A stretch of DNA of 64,000 nucleotides from Allocoprobacillus halotolerans (GTDB taxonomy: Bacteria > Bacillota_I > Bacilli_A > Erysipelotrichales > Coprobacillaceae): assembly GCF_024399475.1 (NCBI RefSeq), contig NZ_CP101620.1:2709608-2773607 (forward strand). The letters are read 5' to 3'. The notes below the pieces were generated by a model. It worked only from the letters and a program-made list of their open reading frames with translations. It did not search any database and had not been told where the DNA came from. Within the stretch, counting starts at the first letter, position 1, and the number at the start of each line of letters is the position of its first letter. This document shows positions 9,393 to 18,243 of the stretch, in pieces. Made by a program: the position numbers and the translations under genes.

Positions 9393-10283
9393 ATGCAAAT
9401 AAAAAATATTATTGAGAATCAAACATTTGATGAAGAAAGAGCTTTATATAATATCCAAAACACAGAAGTTAAAAACTGTATTTTTGCAGGACCAGCCGAT
9501 GGTGAATCCGTATTAAAAGAAACAAGACATATTAAAGTAGAAGATTGTTCATTTTCATTACGTTATCCATTGTGGCATGTACAAGGCTATCAATTAATTC
9601 ATTGTTCATTAGATGAACTCACACGTGCTCCTATCTGGTATTCACATCATGGCTTGATTGATCATTGTGACATTCAAGGCATTAAGATTTTAAGAGAATG
9701 TCATGATACAGTTGTTTCTCATTGTCAAATTAATTCACCAGAATTTGGATGGTTTTGCCAAGATGTTACGATTAAAGATAGTGAAATCAATTCTGAATAT
9801 ATGTTATTGCATAGTAACCATGTGAAAATTGATCATTTAAAATTTAGTGGAAAATATTCATTTCAATATATGCATGATTTAGAGATCACTGATTCTTATT
9901 TAGATACTAAAGATGCTTTCTGGCATAGTGAAAATATCGTCGTGAAAAACTCTGTGGTCAAAGGTGAATATTTAGGATGGTTTTCTAAAAATCTAACTTT
10001 TATAAACTGTCAAATTATTGGAACACAACCCCTTTGTTATTGTGAAAATCTACAACTCATTGATTGTGAAATGATTGATTGTGATTTATCTTTTGAATAT
10101 TCTGATGTTCAAGCAACGATTCATGGACATTTGGATTCTATTAAAAACGTTAAATCTGGTACAATTACAGTTGACAGTGTTGGTGAAATCATTAATGAAG
10201 ATGCTGTGATGGAAACAAAGGGACAAGTCATTATTAGACAAGCACCTTTAGAAAAACAGACAAGATGTCAATGTTGTTGTTAA
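9393..10283 (+). CDS. DUF3737 right-handed beta-helix protein
   Basis: Protein of 296 residues made of roughly 20-residue repeats with alternating beta strands (for example IKVEDCSF, GLIDHCDI, VVSHCQI, VTIKDSEI, IVVKNSVV, LTFINCQI), the signature of a DUF3737/pectate-lyase-like solenoid. It has no signal peptide, so it is likely cytosolic. It ends with a Cys-rich tail RCQCCC, which could bind metal or form disulfides. A ribosome site AAGGAGG is present and a strong terminator follows. The biochemical role of DUF3737 is not established. Confidence 0.8.
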   Translation: MQIKNIIENQTFDEERALYNIQNTEVKNCIFAGPADGESVLKETRHIKVEDCSFSLRYPLWHVQGYQLIHCSLDELTRAPIWYSHHGLIDHCDIQGIKILRECHDTVVSHCQINSPEFGWFCQDVTIKDSEINSEYMLLHSNHVKIDHLKFSGKYSFQYMHDLEITDSYLDTKDAFWHSENIVVKNSVVKGEYLGWFSKNLTFINCQIIGTQPLCYCENLQLIDCEMIDCDLSFEYSDVQATIHGHLDSIKNVKSGTITVDSVGEIINEDAVMETKGQVIIRQAPLEKQTRCQCCC

Positions 10284-10309
10284 CGTTAACTTGATTGTTA
10301 ACGTTTTTT
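10282..10309 (+). terminator. Intrinsic terminator of DUF3737 operon
   Basis: AACGTTAAC and GTTAACGTT form a perfect 9-bp stem with a TTGATT loop followed by TTTTTT. It begins at the stop codon of the DUF3737 gene. Confidence 0.9.
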
Positions 10310-10311
10310 AA

Positions 10312-10342
10312 TAAAAAAATGTTGGCGAAATACCAACATCTT
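10312..10342 (-). terminator. Intrinsic terminator of alcohol dehydrogenase gene
   Basis: Minus strand ATGTTGG/CCAACAT with a 7-base loop is followed by TTTTTTT, three bases after the dehydrogenase stop. Confidence 0.85.
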
Positions 10343-10345
10343 CTT

Positions 10346-11511
10346 TTATAAACATTTCTTAAAAATTTGAATGATTTCATCACGTGTTAAGACTTTATAT
10401 CCACCATTCATAATTAATGTTGAAGCAGCAATACCCTCAATCATTTCTTCATTGACACCTAAATCAGAGATATTCATGACTAATCCTAATTCATTCATCC
10501 AATCTTCCATTGCTTTTAGACCTTCTATTGCTACTTCTTCTTTTGATTTTCCATTTGGATTGACACCCCATACATGAGTTGCAAATATAACAAATTTATC
10601 TAATCCATAAGGCATAATATATTTGTAATATGGTAAAGATACAGCTGATAAAGTCATACCATGTGTGGCATCCGTATAAGCACCAACGGCTTGTCCTAAC
10701 ATATGCACCATCCAGTCCGTAGTTTTACCTTTTGCAACCAATGTATTTAATGCCCAAGTCGCTGTCCACATAATATTACTTCTTGCTTCATAATCTTGAG
10801 GATTTTTCACCGCAATACGACTTGAATGGATTAAAGATTTCATTAATCCTTCACTGATATAATCACTGGTATTATCATCATCACCAGAAAAATATTGTTC
10901 ACAAATATGATTCATAATATCATAAATCCTGCAACCATTTGATAATATGGTAAAGTCAGTGTATATCAAGGATTCAAAATCGCAAATTTTGGCATAACAT
11001 CTTCTCCAAATACATGACCGATTTTCATCTTTGTTTCATGATTAGTAATAACTGCTCCACCATTCATTTCTGAACCAGTTCCAACCATTGTCAAAACACA
11101 TCCAACTGGAACAATTGGACAAGTTGTTTCTTCAAAACGAATATAGTATTTTTCCCAAGGATCCCCATCACAGTAAATAGATACAGAAACAGCTTTAGCA
11201 TAATCACAGACTGAGCCACCACCCACAGCTAAAATAAAATCAATATCATTCTTTCTTGCAATATCAATACCTTCATATAATTTTTCTAATGTTGGATTGG
11301 GCATCACACCAGAAACTTCTGAAACAATTTTACCATTATCTTGTAAAATTTTCATTACTTCATCATAAATACCATTTTTCTTAATTGATCCACCACCATA
11401 AATAAATAAAATATTTGAACCATATTTTTTAAGTTCTTGATTAAGATAACTCAGCGAATCTTCTCCAAAATATAATTTTGTTGGATTACAATATTCAAAA
11501 TTTCCTAACAT
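10346..11511 (-). pseudogene. Iron-containing alcohol dehydrogenase, broken
   Basis: Group III (Fe-dependent) alcohol dehydrogenase, related to BdhA/YqhD. The N-terminal half has the NAD(P) motif GGGSVCDYAKA and VGTGSEMNGGAV; the C-terminal half has the metal-binding DATHGMTLS and FATHVWGV segments. Two lesions separate them: an in-frame TGA (10966-10968) directly after FAILNP, and a one-base deletion near 10925-10930 where GIYDIMNH is expected. Joined, the protein would be about 388 residues, normal length. Because a single indel does not explain both, this may be a real pseudogene. Preceded by GGAGGAAGAATC and followed by a terminator, so monocistronic. Confidence 0.85.
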
Positions 11512-12060
11512 TGATTCTTCCTCCTTTTCTATATGTTCATTTTAATACCACCCATCACAAATATCAAATATCTATATTGTACTCATATTTTTACACAAAT
11601 GCCTTGATCATTGAACTTGACTTATATAGAACAAAGTTATACGAGATGTTTTTATTTGACACTCATTTATAATATGTGAAAAGTAGGATAATGAATCATT
11701 TTTTAACATATAAATGGGATGATGTGGTTCTGGTCATAGCTAGATTTTACCAAATTATCCAATATTTCTGAGATATCCTCAAAAGTTTTTTACGTTGAAG
11801 AAAAAACGATTAAAAAACACTAACAATCAATTAATCAAAATCTGTTTTTTATCATATCATGAAGTCTATTTATTCATTTAAATTTTAAAAATTGAATGAA
11901 AGTATTATTTGAGTTATGTATATACGATTTTTATATGTATTCATTGATAAAATTATCAAGGAAAGTTGATTCTATAAATAATCGTTTTAGACGAATTATA
12001 GGATTCAACAGTTCTACTTTTTTATAATGATATTGTTTATATATCTTATCAATGATTTTT
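11512..12060. other. Intergenic tract with no gene
   Basis: AT-rich spacer between the alcohol dehydrogenase start and the end of the SDR gene. Only short chance ORFs occur. It must hold the dehydrogenase promoter on the minus strand (the GGAGG is at 11521-11525). I saw no convincing -35/-10 pair, repeat or RNA structure. Confidence 0.5.
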
Positions 12061-13017
12061 TTATTTATCTTTTAAAACAATAATCCCTCTTGCAATATAA
12101 CTTTCCATTGCTTCTTCAACTGTTTCTAAAGTTGTATATTTAGGATGATATTCTAATAATCTTTCAGCTTTTTCAATACTATAATGTCCACTTCTGGCAA
12201 TATGATGATAACAATCATCTATATATTCTTCATTACCTAAATAATCACAGAATTTTTCCCATGATAAGAATCGAATCTTTGGTTCTTGATGAAAATATCT
12301 ATATAAAGCTTTGGCATAGCCATATAATGTCATTGATTCTTTTGCAACTGCGTGAAAACTTTCACCCAAAGCATTTGTTCTATGTGTAATAGCTTTATAA
12401 AACATTTGAGCAACATCATAAGCATGGACATGATGTAATGTTTCCATCCCAAAATTTGGCAATACAATTTCTTCACCATCAGCAATCTTTTGGAACACAC
12501 GATTATCCTTGGTTGCTTGTGGATTCATGATTGTCCATCCTGGTCCTGAAATCTGTCCTGGCATAATAATTGTTGCTGGAAATCCATGAATACGATATTG
12601 TTCTTTTAAATATAATTCACTGGCATATTTATCTTTTCCATAATGATCCAATGGTTCTTTTAAAGCATTTGGATCTTCTGGAATAAATTCAGCTCTTCCA
12701 TGAGCCCATATCGAAGAACAATATAAATAATGTGATAATTTCGTATCTTTTAATGCCTTAACCATCTTTTTTGTATCCTCTATATCAAAATTAATTAAAT
12801 CTACCACCACATCTCCGTTTATTTCAGCAATCTTTTGCGCAAAATCTTCTTGACTTCGATCAAGATAAACATTTTTTACATAATGCCACATAGGATCACT
12901 GACATAAGCTTGACTTTTTCCTCGTGTAATCGCAACGACATCAAAACCTCCTTTAACTAATTGTGGTACTAAATAAGTTCCAATGTGTCCACTTGCTCCA
13001 ATAACAACAACTTTCAT
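12061..13017 (-). CDS. NAD-dependent epimerase/dehydratase (extended SDR)
   Basis: SDR-family protein of 318 residues. The Rossmann motif GASGHIGTYL lies at residues 7-16; the catalytic region has a CSSIWAHG serine segment and YGKDKYASE with the Tyr-x3-Lys pair. PGQISGPGW follows, typical of nucleotide-sugar or small sugar-derivative epimerase-like enzymes. The long variable C-terminus defines substrate, which I cannot tell. It is divergent from an RpiR regulator at 13280, separated by a 262-bp region with a near-perfect 23-bp palindrome, so it may be that regulator's target. Confidence 0.8.
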   Translation of the reverse strand: MKVVVIGASGHIGTYLVPQLVKGGFDVVAITRGKSQAYVSDPMWHYVKNVYLDRSQEDFAQKIAEINGDVVVDLINFDIEDTKKMVKALKDTKLSHYLYCSSIWAHGRAEFIPEDPNALKEPLDHYGKDKYASELYLKEQYRIHGFPATIIMPGQISGPGWTIMNPQATKDNRVFQKIADGEEIVLPNFGMETLHHVHAYDVAQMFYKAITHRTNALGESFHAVAKESMTLYGYAKALYRYFHQEPKIRFLSWEKFCDYLGNEEYIDDCYHHIARSGHYSIEKAERLLEYHPKYTTLETVEEAMESYIARGIIVLKDK

Positions 13018-13128
13018 TTTCTTTCCTCCATTCTTGACACCTATACTTTATAAAAAATCTCATAAAAGATAAATATTCTATCAATCGTTTAGAAAGCATT
13101 TCTTATTTTTGTTTTTTTATAAAACAGG

Positions 13129-13151
13129 ATTTGTAAAAATTTTTTACAAAT
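13129..13151. promoter_or_regulatory. Palindromic operator candidate between SDR and RpiR genes
   Basis: ATTTGTAAAAA and TTTTTACAAAT form an 11-bp inverted repeat around a single centre base. A related half-site (TTTTTGTAAAAG) recurs near 13240, just upstream of the RpiR gene. This placement fits an operator for the divergent RpiR regulator; no binding has been shown. Confidence 0.5.
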
Positions 13152-13279
13152 ATTCAATCTATTTTCACATATAAAATTCAAAATACATCTTATGAATATA
13201 TCTTTTAAAAAGAGTAGGTAAATTATATAAATAAAAATTTTTGTAAAAGGCTTTCTAATTTTATATAATGTAACTAGAG

Positions 13280-14173
13280 GTGAGAGAAATGTTATTACAA
13301 GAAAAAATGAAAACTACAAAATTTTCACCAAGTGAAGCAGTTGTGGTTCAATTCATACTTGAAAAACAAGATCAAATTGAAAAATATACAACAACTTTAA
13401 TTGCAGGAGAAACTTATACTTCTCCTTCTGTTCTTGTGAGAATATCAAAAAAATTAGGTTTTAATGGTTTTAATGAATTAAAAAAAGCTTTTTTAGATGA
13501 AGTCTATTATTTAAGAAATCATTTTAGTGACTTTGATGCAAATTTACCTTTTTTATCCACTGAATCTATTATGAATATTGCTAGTATTATCACCAAACTT
13601 AAACAAGAAAGTTTAAATGATACATTGTCTTTAATTCATCATGATACTTTACAGAAATCTATAAGAATGATGCAAAAGGCTGAATCAATTAAAGTTTTTG
13701 CCATTTCAAATCTCACATTTCAAGCTGAAGAATTTGTTTTTAAACTTAGACATATTGGTTTTAAAGCTGAAACCTATTCTATCAACAATACACTATATCA
13801 GGAAGCCAAAATGACAACTTCAAAAGATTGTGCCATTTGTATTTCATACTCTGGAGAATCTGGTGAACTAATCAGTGCCACAGAAATCTTAAAAAAGAAT
13901 CACGTACCTATTATTGCAATTTCTAGTGTTGGAGAAAATAGCTTAACACGTTTAGCAGATGTTCATTTACAAATGACAACTCGTGAGAAATCGTATTCTA
14001 AAATTGCTGGTTTTACATCTTTAGAATCTATTTCTTTATTATTAGATATTTTATATAGTTGTTTATTTAGAACTGATTACTATAAACATTATGATTTTAA
14101 AGTTCAATTGTCACAAGCCACTGAATATAGAAACATTCAAAATGAAATTATTCAAGAAAATAAAGGCGAATGA
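13280..14173 (+). CDS. RpiR/MurR family transcriptional regulator
   Basis: RpiR-type regulator of 297 residues. The N-terminal HTH_6 domain contains YTSPSVLVRISKKLGFNGFNELKK (about residues 45-70); the C-terminal SIS domain has CAICISYSGESGELISATEIL and IIAISSVGENSLTRLADVHL, which bind phosphosugars in this family. AGAGGTGAGAG precedes the ATG. It is divergent from the SDR gene at 12061 and ends in a strong hairpin overlapping its stop codon. Effector is unknown, but SIS domains of this type sense sugar phosphates. Confidence 0.88.
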   Translation: MREMLLQEKMKTTKFSPSEAVVVQFILEKQDQIEKYTTTLIAGETYTSPSVLVRISKKLGFNGFNELKKAFLDEVYYLRNHFSDFDANLPFLSTESIMNIASIITKLKQESLNDTLSLIHHDTLQKSIRMMQKAESIKVFAISNLTFQAEEFVFKLRHIGFKAETYSINNTLYQEAKMTTSKDCAICISYSGESGELISATEILKKNHVPIIAISSVGENSLTRLADVHLQMTTREKSYSKIAGFTSLESISLLLDILYSCLFRTDYYKHYDFKVQLSQATEYRNIQNEIIQENKGE

Positions 14174-14201
14174 AATGATGTTCACTCGCCTTTATTTTCT
14201 T
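14154..14201. terminator. Hairpin terminator after RpiR gene
   Basis: AAGAAAATAAAGGCGA and CGCCTTTATTTTCTT pair over about 15 bp with a short mismatch and a small loop. The element overlaps the stop codon and is T-rich on both sides, so it can act in both directions. Confidence 0.75.
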
Positions 14202-14320
14202 GATACCACTGATTCTTTAATCACTTAAATCTTCACTATTTATTCCATGGTTTTAAATATCATTTTGTAAACATTATTTTAAATTTTATAAATAGTCTAA
14301 CCATACAATTTCGAACTTAT

Positions 14321-14350
14321 AAAAAAAGCTATTCAATTTTCAAATTGAAT
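14321..14350 (-). terminator. Terminator of the toxin-antitoxin operon
   Basis: Minus strand ATTCAATTT/AAATTGAAT (9 bp) followed by AGCTTTTTTT, about 15 bases after the ParE-like stop. Confidence 0.65.
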
Positions 14351-14364
14351 CACTCTACATTTTG

Positions 14365-14684
14365 TTATAAATTTATTCCTAATTTATTTTGATAATCCTC
14401 TAATTCATGGAATATTCTAAAAATAGTTATTTCCTTATTTATATCATCAACTAAATATACAAAGATATAGTGACGTATAATAATCTTTCTATAATCATAT
14501 TGGTGACGTTTTAATATGATTGGATTAGACTTGGATAAATTCTAATTATTTTTAGATTTTCATCTATATCTTGCCTAAATTTTGTTAGAATATATGGATT
14601 TTTATATCCGGAAAGATAAGATAATATCTTATTCAAATCATTAATTGCTGAATCTGTATAAAATATTTTATAATTCAAATCCAT
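14365..14684 (-). CDS. RelE/ParE-family toxin, frameshifted
   Basis: Toxin of about 106 residues once one base is restored near 14525 (coding strand CTAATCC to CTAAATCC). The first part is MDLNYKIFYTDSAINDLNKI followed by a KNPYILTKFRQDIDENL helix pair; the second is ILKRHQYDYRKIIIRHYIFVYLVDD, the conserved C-terminal core of ParE/RelE toxins. The ATG at 14684 overlaps the end of the antitoxin gene, the usual coupling for these modules. It would act as a ribosome-dependent mRNA nuclease or gyrase poison; the subclass cannot be told by eye. Confidence 0.75.
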
Positions 14685-14835
14685 ACTTTTTACTAAACAT
14701 CCCCCATACCTCTTCCTCAGTATGTGTTCTTCCTTCTTCATAATCTTTTTCTGCTTCTTTTAATTTATCCTCAATTGTTTCAGGGGGAATAACACTATCC
14801 TTGTTAACCGAATTAATATTTTTCATTGGTTTCAT
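14668..14835 (-). CDS. Small antitoxin partner of the RelE/ParE toxin
   Basis: Gene of 55 codons, starting MKPMKNINSVNKD after AAGGAGGATTGATTGTT. The middle is acidic and helical (ETIEDKLKEAEKDYEEGR) and the end is VWGMFSKKYGFEL, overlapping the toxin start by 17 bases. Order (antitoxin first), size and overlap are typical for a type II module. No clear DNA-binding fold can be assigned by eye. Confidence 0.65.
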   Translation of the reverse strand: MKPMKNINSVNKDSVIPPETIEDKLKEAEKDYEEGRTHTEEEVWGMFSKKYGFEL

Positions 14836-15037
14836 AACAATCAATCCTCCTTACAAATAGTATAGTATTAATTCAAACAAATATAAATAACAATAGAACT
14901 TATTCTTTTATAAACATCATATTTTTCATTTTAAAATTAGGATTTCTCTTACTCCTATTCTTTTTCAAAATCATTGATTATTATATATTTTTCTCTCATA
15001 TTTTGTAATTTTGATAGATAAGTATTGATTTTTTTCA

Positions 15038-15420
15038 TTATTCATCCATATCTTCATAAAGATTTAAATCCATTTCTTCCCACGTGATACCATAAGGTAC
15101 ACCCCAACTTATATATCCTGCAATGAAATAAAAATTATCATTCTGCTCAAAATCAAGCAATGATTCATCTTGTTTCTTTGTTGCTTTATACCCTTTTTTA
15201 TTCTTTGCATTTTGTTCATCCGTTAACTTTACACCTAACGCTGCAATTCTTCAACTGCTTTTAGCCTATCAACAGCAAATTTCTTACGATAACATTTAAT
15301 AATATTTTTATTTTCTTCATTATGAAATTGAGCCAACCATTTTTTAGCTTTGGGTTTTCTTTCCTCAAAACTCATTTGTTTTTTAGCCAACTTGCCTTTT
15401 TCTTTTTTATCAATAATCAC
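15038..15420 (-). pseudogene. Degenerate copy of two small ICE genes, frameshifted
   Basis: The first part (KKQMSFEERKPKAKKWL, CYRKKFAVDRLKAVEELQR) closely matches the small basic protein at 60722-61024. A missing T near 15237 restores LGVKLTDEQ and continues in frame into FYFIAGYISWGVPYG and TWEEMDLNLYED, which matches the separate 37-residue gene at 60603-60716. Here the two are fused into one 127-residue ORF with the middle deleted. It lies outside the integrase end of the element, so it looks like a remnant of an earlier related element (inference). Confidence 0.7.
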
Positions 15421-15597
15421 ACCTCTTTAAATGTCTTATAACATATATCACTACAAATGACAACTTATATTGATTCAATACTTTATAAAAAAATAGATAT
15501 AACAGCAACAAAAAATATCCATTTGAAATCATCTTGTTCTAGTTTTTTAATGTGATATAATACGTACGACATCATCATATATGTATAACGAGAGGAA

Positions 15598-16092
15598 ATG
15601 ATTTATGAAAAAAGATTTAGAAGTTTATTAACAAAATTTCACTTATTAGCCAAACAAAAACAAAGAATTATAAAATGGTATCTTGTATCGCTTGGCATGA
15701 TTTTTGCATACACTTTCATTAATCACCAGTTAGATGCTCGTAACTATTTTCGACCATTTATAAGTATAATGATCGAACTTTTTCTATTGATAGACGTTTT
15801 TCTTATTCCTTTTATTCTTGTGATTAAGGAAATATTGAGTGAAACTAAAAATTTTATATCTAGATTTATTCAAACCATTTTGTCGATTACAGGATTAAGC
15901 ATAATAACAATTATTATATTTTTTATATTTTCTTTATCAAATAAATCTATCATAAACAGTAATACAGTTCATATTTCTTCTGAAGGTAATAATCTCTATA
16001 TTGAAAATACAGTATGGTTAGAAAGTCGAAATCATATAGATATCTATCAGATTGAAAAGATCATTTTTATAAAATTAATCGGCAGCTACTAA
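15598..16092 (+). CDS. Hypothetical membrane protein
   Basis: Protein of about 164 residues with three hydrophobic stretches (around IKWYLVSLGMIFAYTFI, IELFLLIDVFLIPFILVI and TGLSIITIIIFFIFSL) and a short polar C-terminus. I do not recognise a family. The ATG at 15598 has GAGAGG only two bases away. An ATG at 15605 (MKKDLEV) has better spacing and would join the same frame if one T is missing near 15629, which fits the error pattern elsewhere in the window. A terminator hairpin follows. It may mark the chromosomal side of the element junction. Confidence 0.5.
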   Translation: MIYEKRFRSLLTKFHLLAKQKQRIIKWYLVSLGMIFAYTFINHQLDARNYFRPFISIMIELFLLIDVFLIPFILVIKEILSETKNFISRFIQTILSITGLSIITIIIFFIFSLSNKSIINSNTVHISSEGNNLYIENTVWLESRNHIDIYQIEKIIFIKLIGSY

Positions 16093-16122
16093 TTCATAAG
16101 AACTATCACTTGTACTTATAAT

Positions 16123-16169
16123 AAAAAAGCAGAAATGCACTGATATAATCAGATGTTTTTCTGCTTTTA
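16123..16169 (+). terminator. Terminator hairpin near the element's left end
   Basis: AAAAAGCAGAAA and TTTCTGCTTTT pair, with an inner CTGAT/ATCAG stem. It follows the membrane protein gene by about 30 bases. Confidence 0.65.
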
Positions 16170-16257
16170 CTATTTATTTAACAACAATGTTGACAAGATT
16201 GCTTTGTAAATCAAATTTATACCGTATAATCAACGTTTTTTTAATATCTACATCACT

Positions 16258-16293
16258 ACTACACCACTTACTACACCACTTACTACACCATTG
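16258..16293. repeat. Three 12-bp direct repeats at the ICE left end (Int arm sites)
   Basis: ACTACACCACTT occurs in tandem at 16258 and 16270 and, with its last bases altered, at 16282. Tn916-family elements carry short direct repeats near their ends that bind the N-terminal arm domain of the tyrosine integrase. Location just beyond the int stop supports this role. The core attL site should lie between here and 16093, but I could not define it. Confidence 0.6.
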
Positions 16294-16329
16294 TTTGAAT
16301 GAACATATAATAACTTACATGATGCACTC

Positions 16330-17484
16330 TTAAATGCTTTCAATAAGAACAATGTCATCATTAAATTGATCTATACTATTGTGTACATAATGTAATGTCA
16401 TTCTTACTGATGTATGACCTAATAACGTACTTACAGTATTTGGTGTCATGCCTGCTTCCATACATCTTGTGGCAAAAGTATGTCTAAATGTATGTGGTGA
16501 AATATTTTTACAATCATATCTATACCCATCCTCAATTGCTCTATCTTTAATATACGCTAGCACTGAATGAAATCCTGCTCTTGTAAAACAGTCTCCTCTT
16601 GTATTAACAAAGATTAGTTCTTTGCTTATATCACTATGTTGTTTATAGTAGCGTTTATGTGTTCCTTCTTCAAGTTGTTTTTGACGTAATTTTATATTTC
16701 TTCTTAATATAATTAATGCTCTTTCATTCAAAGGAACATATCTCGCATTTTTTGTTTTTGTTTCTCTAAAAAAATAATTGCCATTGTCATCTGGATAATC
16801 AGAAATTTGATGTTTTATATATATAAATTTTTTATCTAAATCCACTTCATCAAATGATAATCCCAGTAATTCACTTATTCTTAATCCAGTATTAATGTTG
16901 AATTCAATCATATCTTTATGCAACTGATTGGTACAGCCTTTAAGAAGCATTTTTTCATCTCTCTTACTTAAAGGTTGTTTTATAGTTTTATTTCTAGGTT
17001 GTGCGTCTATACTTTTACATACATTTTTTCTAACAATATCATTGAGAAATGCCTTTTCCATCATTTGAGTTAATGTATGTCTAACTGTTTCTCCAGCAGT
17101 TTTTGACACTTTTAACGCTTTTTTAACTATTCTTAAAGCATCAATGTTTTTAAATTTAGTAATGTCAATATCTCCAACATCCCTTACATAAAGATCATAG
17201 TTATGAGAAATGTTTTCTAAATAACGTCGACTCATGCCTTCTTTTTTCTTATAATTTTCAAACCAAAAATCAAACCATTGATTTAATGTATAATCATATT
17301 CTAGACTTGCTTTTTCTTTATCTTCTTTTATTGCTTGCTTTAATAATTGTTTTATTCTTCTTAAATTTGAATCATAAATATATTTTCGTTTTCCTAATCT
17401 ATTAACATATCTTGCACAATATATCCCATCTTTTCTTTGTGAAATACCTGCTCCTAATTCAGTACCATTTAGACCTTTACCCAT
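16330..17484 (-). CDS. int: Tyrosine recombinase/integrase (Tn916 Int family)
   Basis: Integrase of 384 residues with the full Tn916 layout: N-terminal arm-binding domain with GISQRKDGIYCARYV, core-binding SAM-like domain, and C-terminal catalytic domain. Catalytic residues are the Arg in TGLRISELLGL, HTFRHTFATR (His-x2-Arg), the His in LLGHTSVRMT, and the nucleophile Tyr in LHYVHN. It excises and inserts the element. The excisionase gene lies 22 bases upstream. The gene is intact, so mobility is plausible. Confidence 0.95.
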   Translation of the reverse strand: MGKGLNGTELGAGISQRKDGIYCARYVNRLGKRKYIYDSNLRRIKQLLKQAIKEDKEKASLEYDYTLNQWFDFWFENYKKKEGMSRRYLENISHNYDLYVRDVGDIDITKFKNIDALRIVKKALKVSKTAGETVRHTLTQMMEKAFLNDIVRKNVCKSIDAQPRNKTIKQPLSKRDEKMLLKGCTNQLHKDMIEFNINTGLRISELLGLSFDEVDLDKKFIYIKHQISDYPDDNGNYFFRETKTKNARYVPLNERALIILRRNIKLRQKQLEEGTHKRYYKQHSDISKELIFVNTRGDCFTRAGFHSVLAYIKDRAIEDGYRYDCKNISPHTFRHTFATRCMEAGMTPNTVSTLLGHTSVRMTLHYVHNSIDQFNDDIVLIESI

Positions 17485-17506
17485 ATTATTTCATTCCTTT
17501 CTAAAA

Positions 17507-17698
17507 CTAGATATACATTTCTTTTTGTAGCCACTCCTCAAACTGTTTTCTTTTAATCATTCTTTTATTTCCATTCCATATTACAAAATCACATTTTGAA
17601 CTATCTGAAATCTCTCTTATTTTATTAATACCTAAGCCACTATATTTTGAAGCCTCTTTAACACTTAATAATAATGGTAATTCTTCACTTAATTGCAT
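17507..17698 (-). CDS. xis: Excisionase (Tn916 Xis-like)
   Basis: Small winged-helix (MerR/HTH_17-type) DNA-binding protein of about 63 residues: LLSVKEASKYSGLGINKIRE is the helix-turn-helix, followed by a WNGNKRMIKRKQFEEWL wing and helix. The ATG at 17698 has AGGAG seven bases upstream, better than the ATG at 17704. Immediate position before int is the standard xis-int arrangement, and the protein would steer recombination toward excision. Confidence 0.9.
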   Translation of the reverse strand: MQLSEELPLLLSVKEASKYSGLGINKIREISDSSKCDFVIWNGNKRMIKRKQFEEWLQKEMYI

Positions 17699-17810
17699 AT
17701 GCATTCTCCTTTTTTAATTAATTTGGCTTGTCATGACACTAAAATCATACAAGCTTTTTCACAAAAAACAAAGATACGATTTTTATAAACGTACATTTGA
17801 CAATTATATT

Positions 17811-18158
17811 TTATATAGCAATACTCACTCTAAGTGACATCTTTATACTTGCTGATTCCACTTGATTGAGTTTAGTTAATTTTCTGATTAATCTTGACTT
17901 GTCTATTGTTCTTAACTGTTCCATCATGATAATAGAATCACATTTAAGACTATCTCTTGCTGTAATAGCTATATGTGTAGGTAATTGTGGTTTACCTTCC
18001 ATATGCGAAGTCATACAAGCAACAATAGTCGTATTACTGTAAATGTTCCCAATATCATTTTGAATAATTAGAACTGGTCTAACACCACTTTGTTCACTCC
18101 CAACAGCAGGATTAAGATTTGCTAAATATATTTCTCCACGTTTTATGTTTTCAATCAT
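17811..18158 (-). CDS. PemK/MazF-family toxin
   Basis: Type II toxin of about 115 residues. It shows the MazF fold motifs KRGEIYLANLNPAVGSEQSGVRPVLIIQND, then TIVACMTS and SIIMMEQLRTIDKSRL, which form the RNA-cleaving site. The ATG at 18158 is chosen because GAGGTGAGTATT precedes it. No antitoxin-like ORF was found immediately upstream; the preceding 465 bases are non-coding. It may be a stabilisation toxin of the ICE with a displaced or RNA-type control, or an orphan. Confidence 0.85.
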   Translation of the reverse strand: MIENIKRGEIYLANLNPAVGSEQSGVRPVLIIQNDIGNIYSNTTIVACMTSHMEGKPQLPTHIAITARDSLKCDSIIMMEQLRTIDKSRLIRKLTKLNQVESASIKMSLRVSIAI

Positions 18159-18185
18159 AATACTCACCTCGCTTTATTATGTAAA

Positions 18186-18243
18186 ATTGAAAAGTATCAA
18201 TTCTTGCTTAATATTAAAAATATTACCAAAGATACTTTTCAAT
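18186..18243. repeat. 13-bp inverted repeat upstream of the MazF-like gene
   Basis: ATTGAAAAGTATC (18186-18198) and GATACTTTTCAAT (18231-18243) are perfect inverse copies 32 bases apart, just upstream of the toxin ribosome site. It could be an operator or an RNA stem in the toxin leader. Confidence 0.55.

Noticed and set aside
10966-10968. TGA in alcohol dehydrogenase as selenocysteine
   Set aside because: Homologues have an ordinary acidic residue here, no SECIS-like hairpin was seen, and the gene has a second lesion.
16258-16293. Tandem 12-bp repeats as CRISPR or a microsatellite
   Set aside because: Three units without spacers next to a Tn916-type int gene fit integrase arm sites better.
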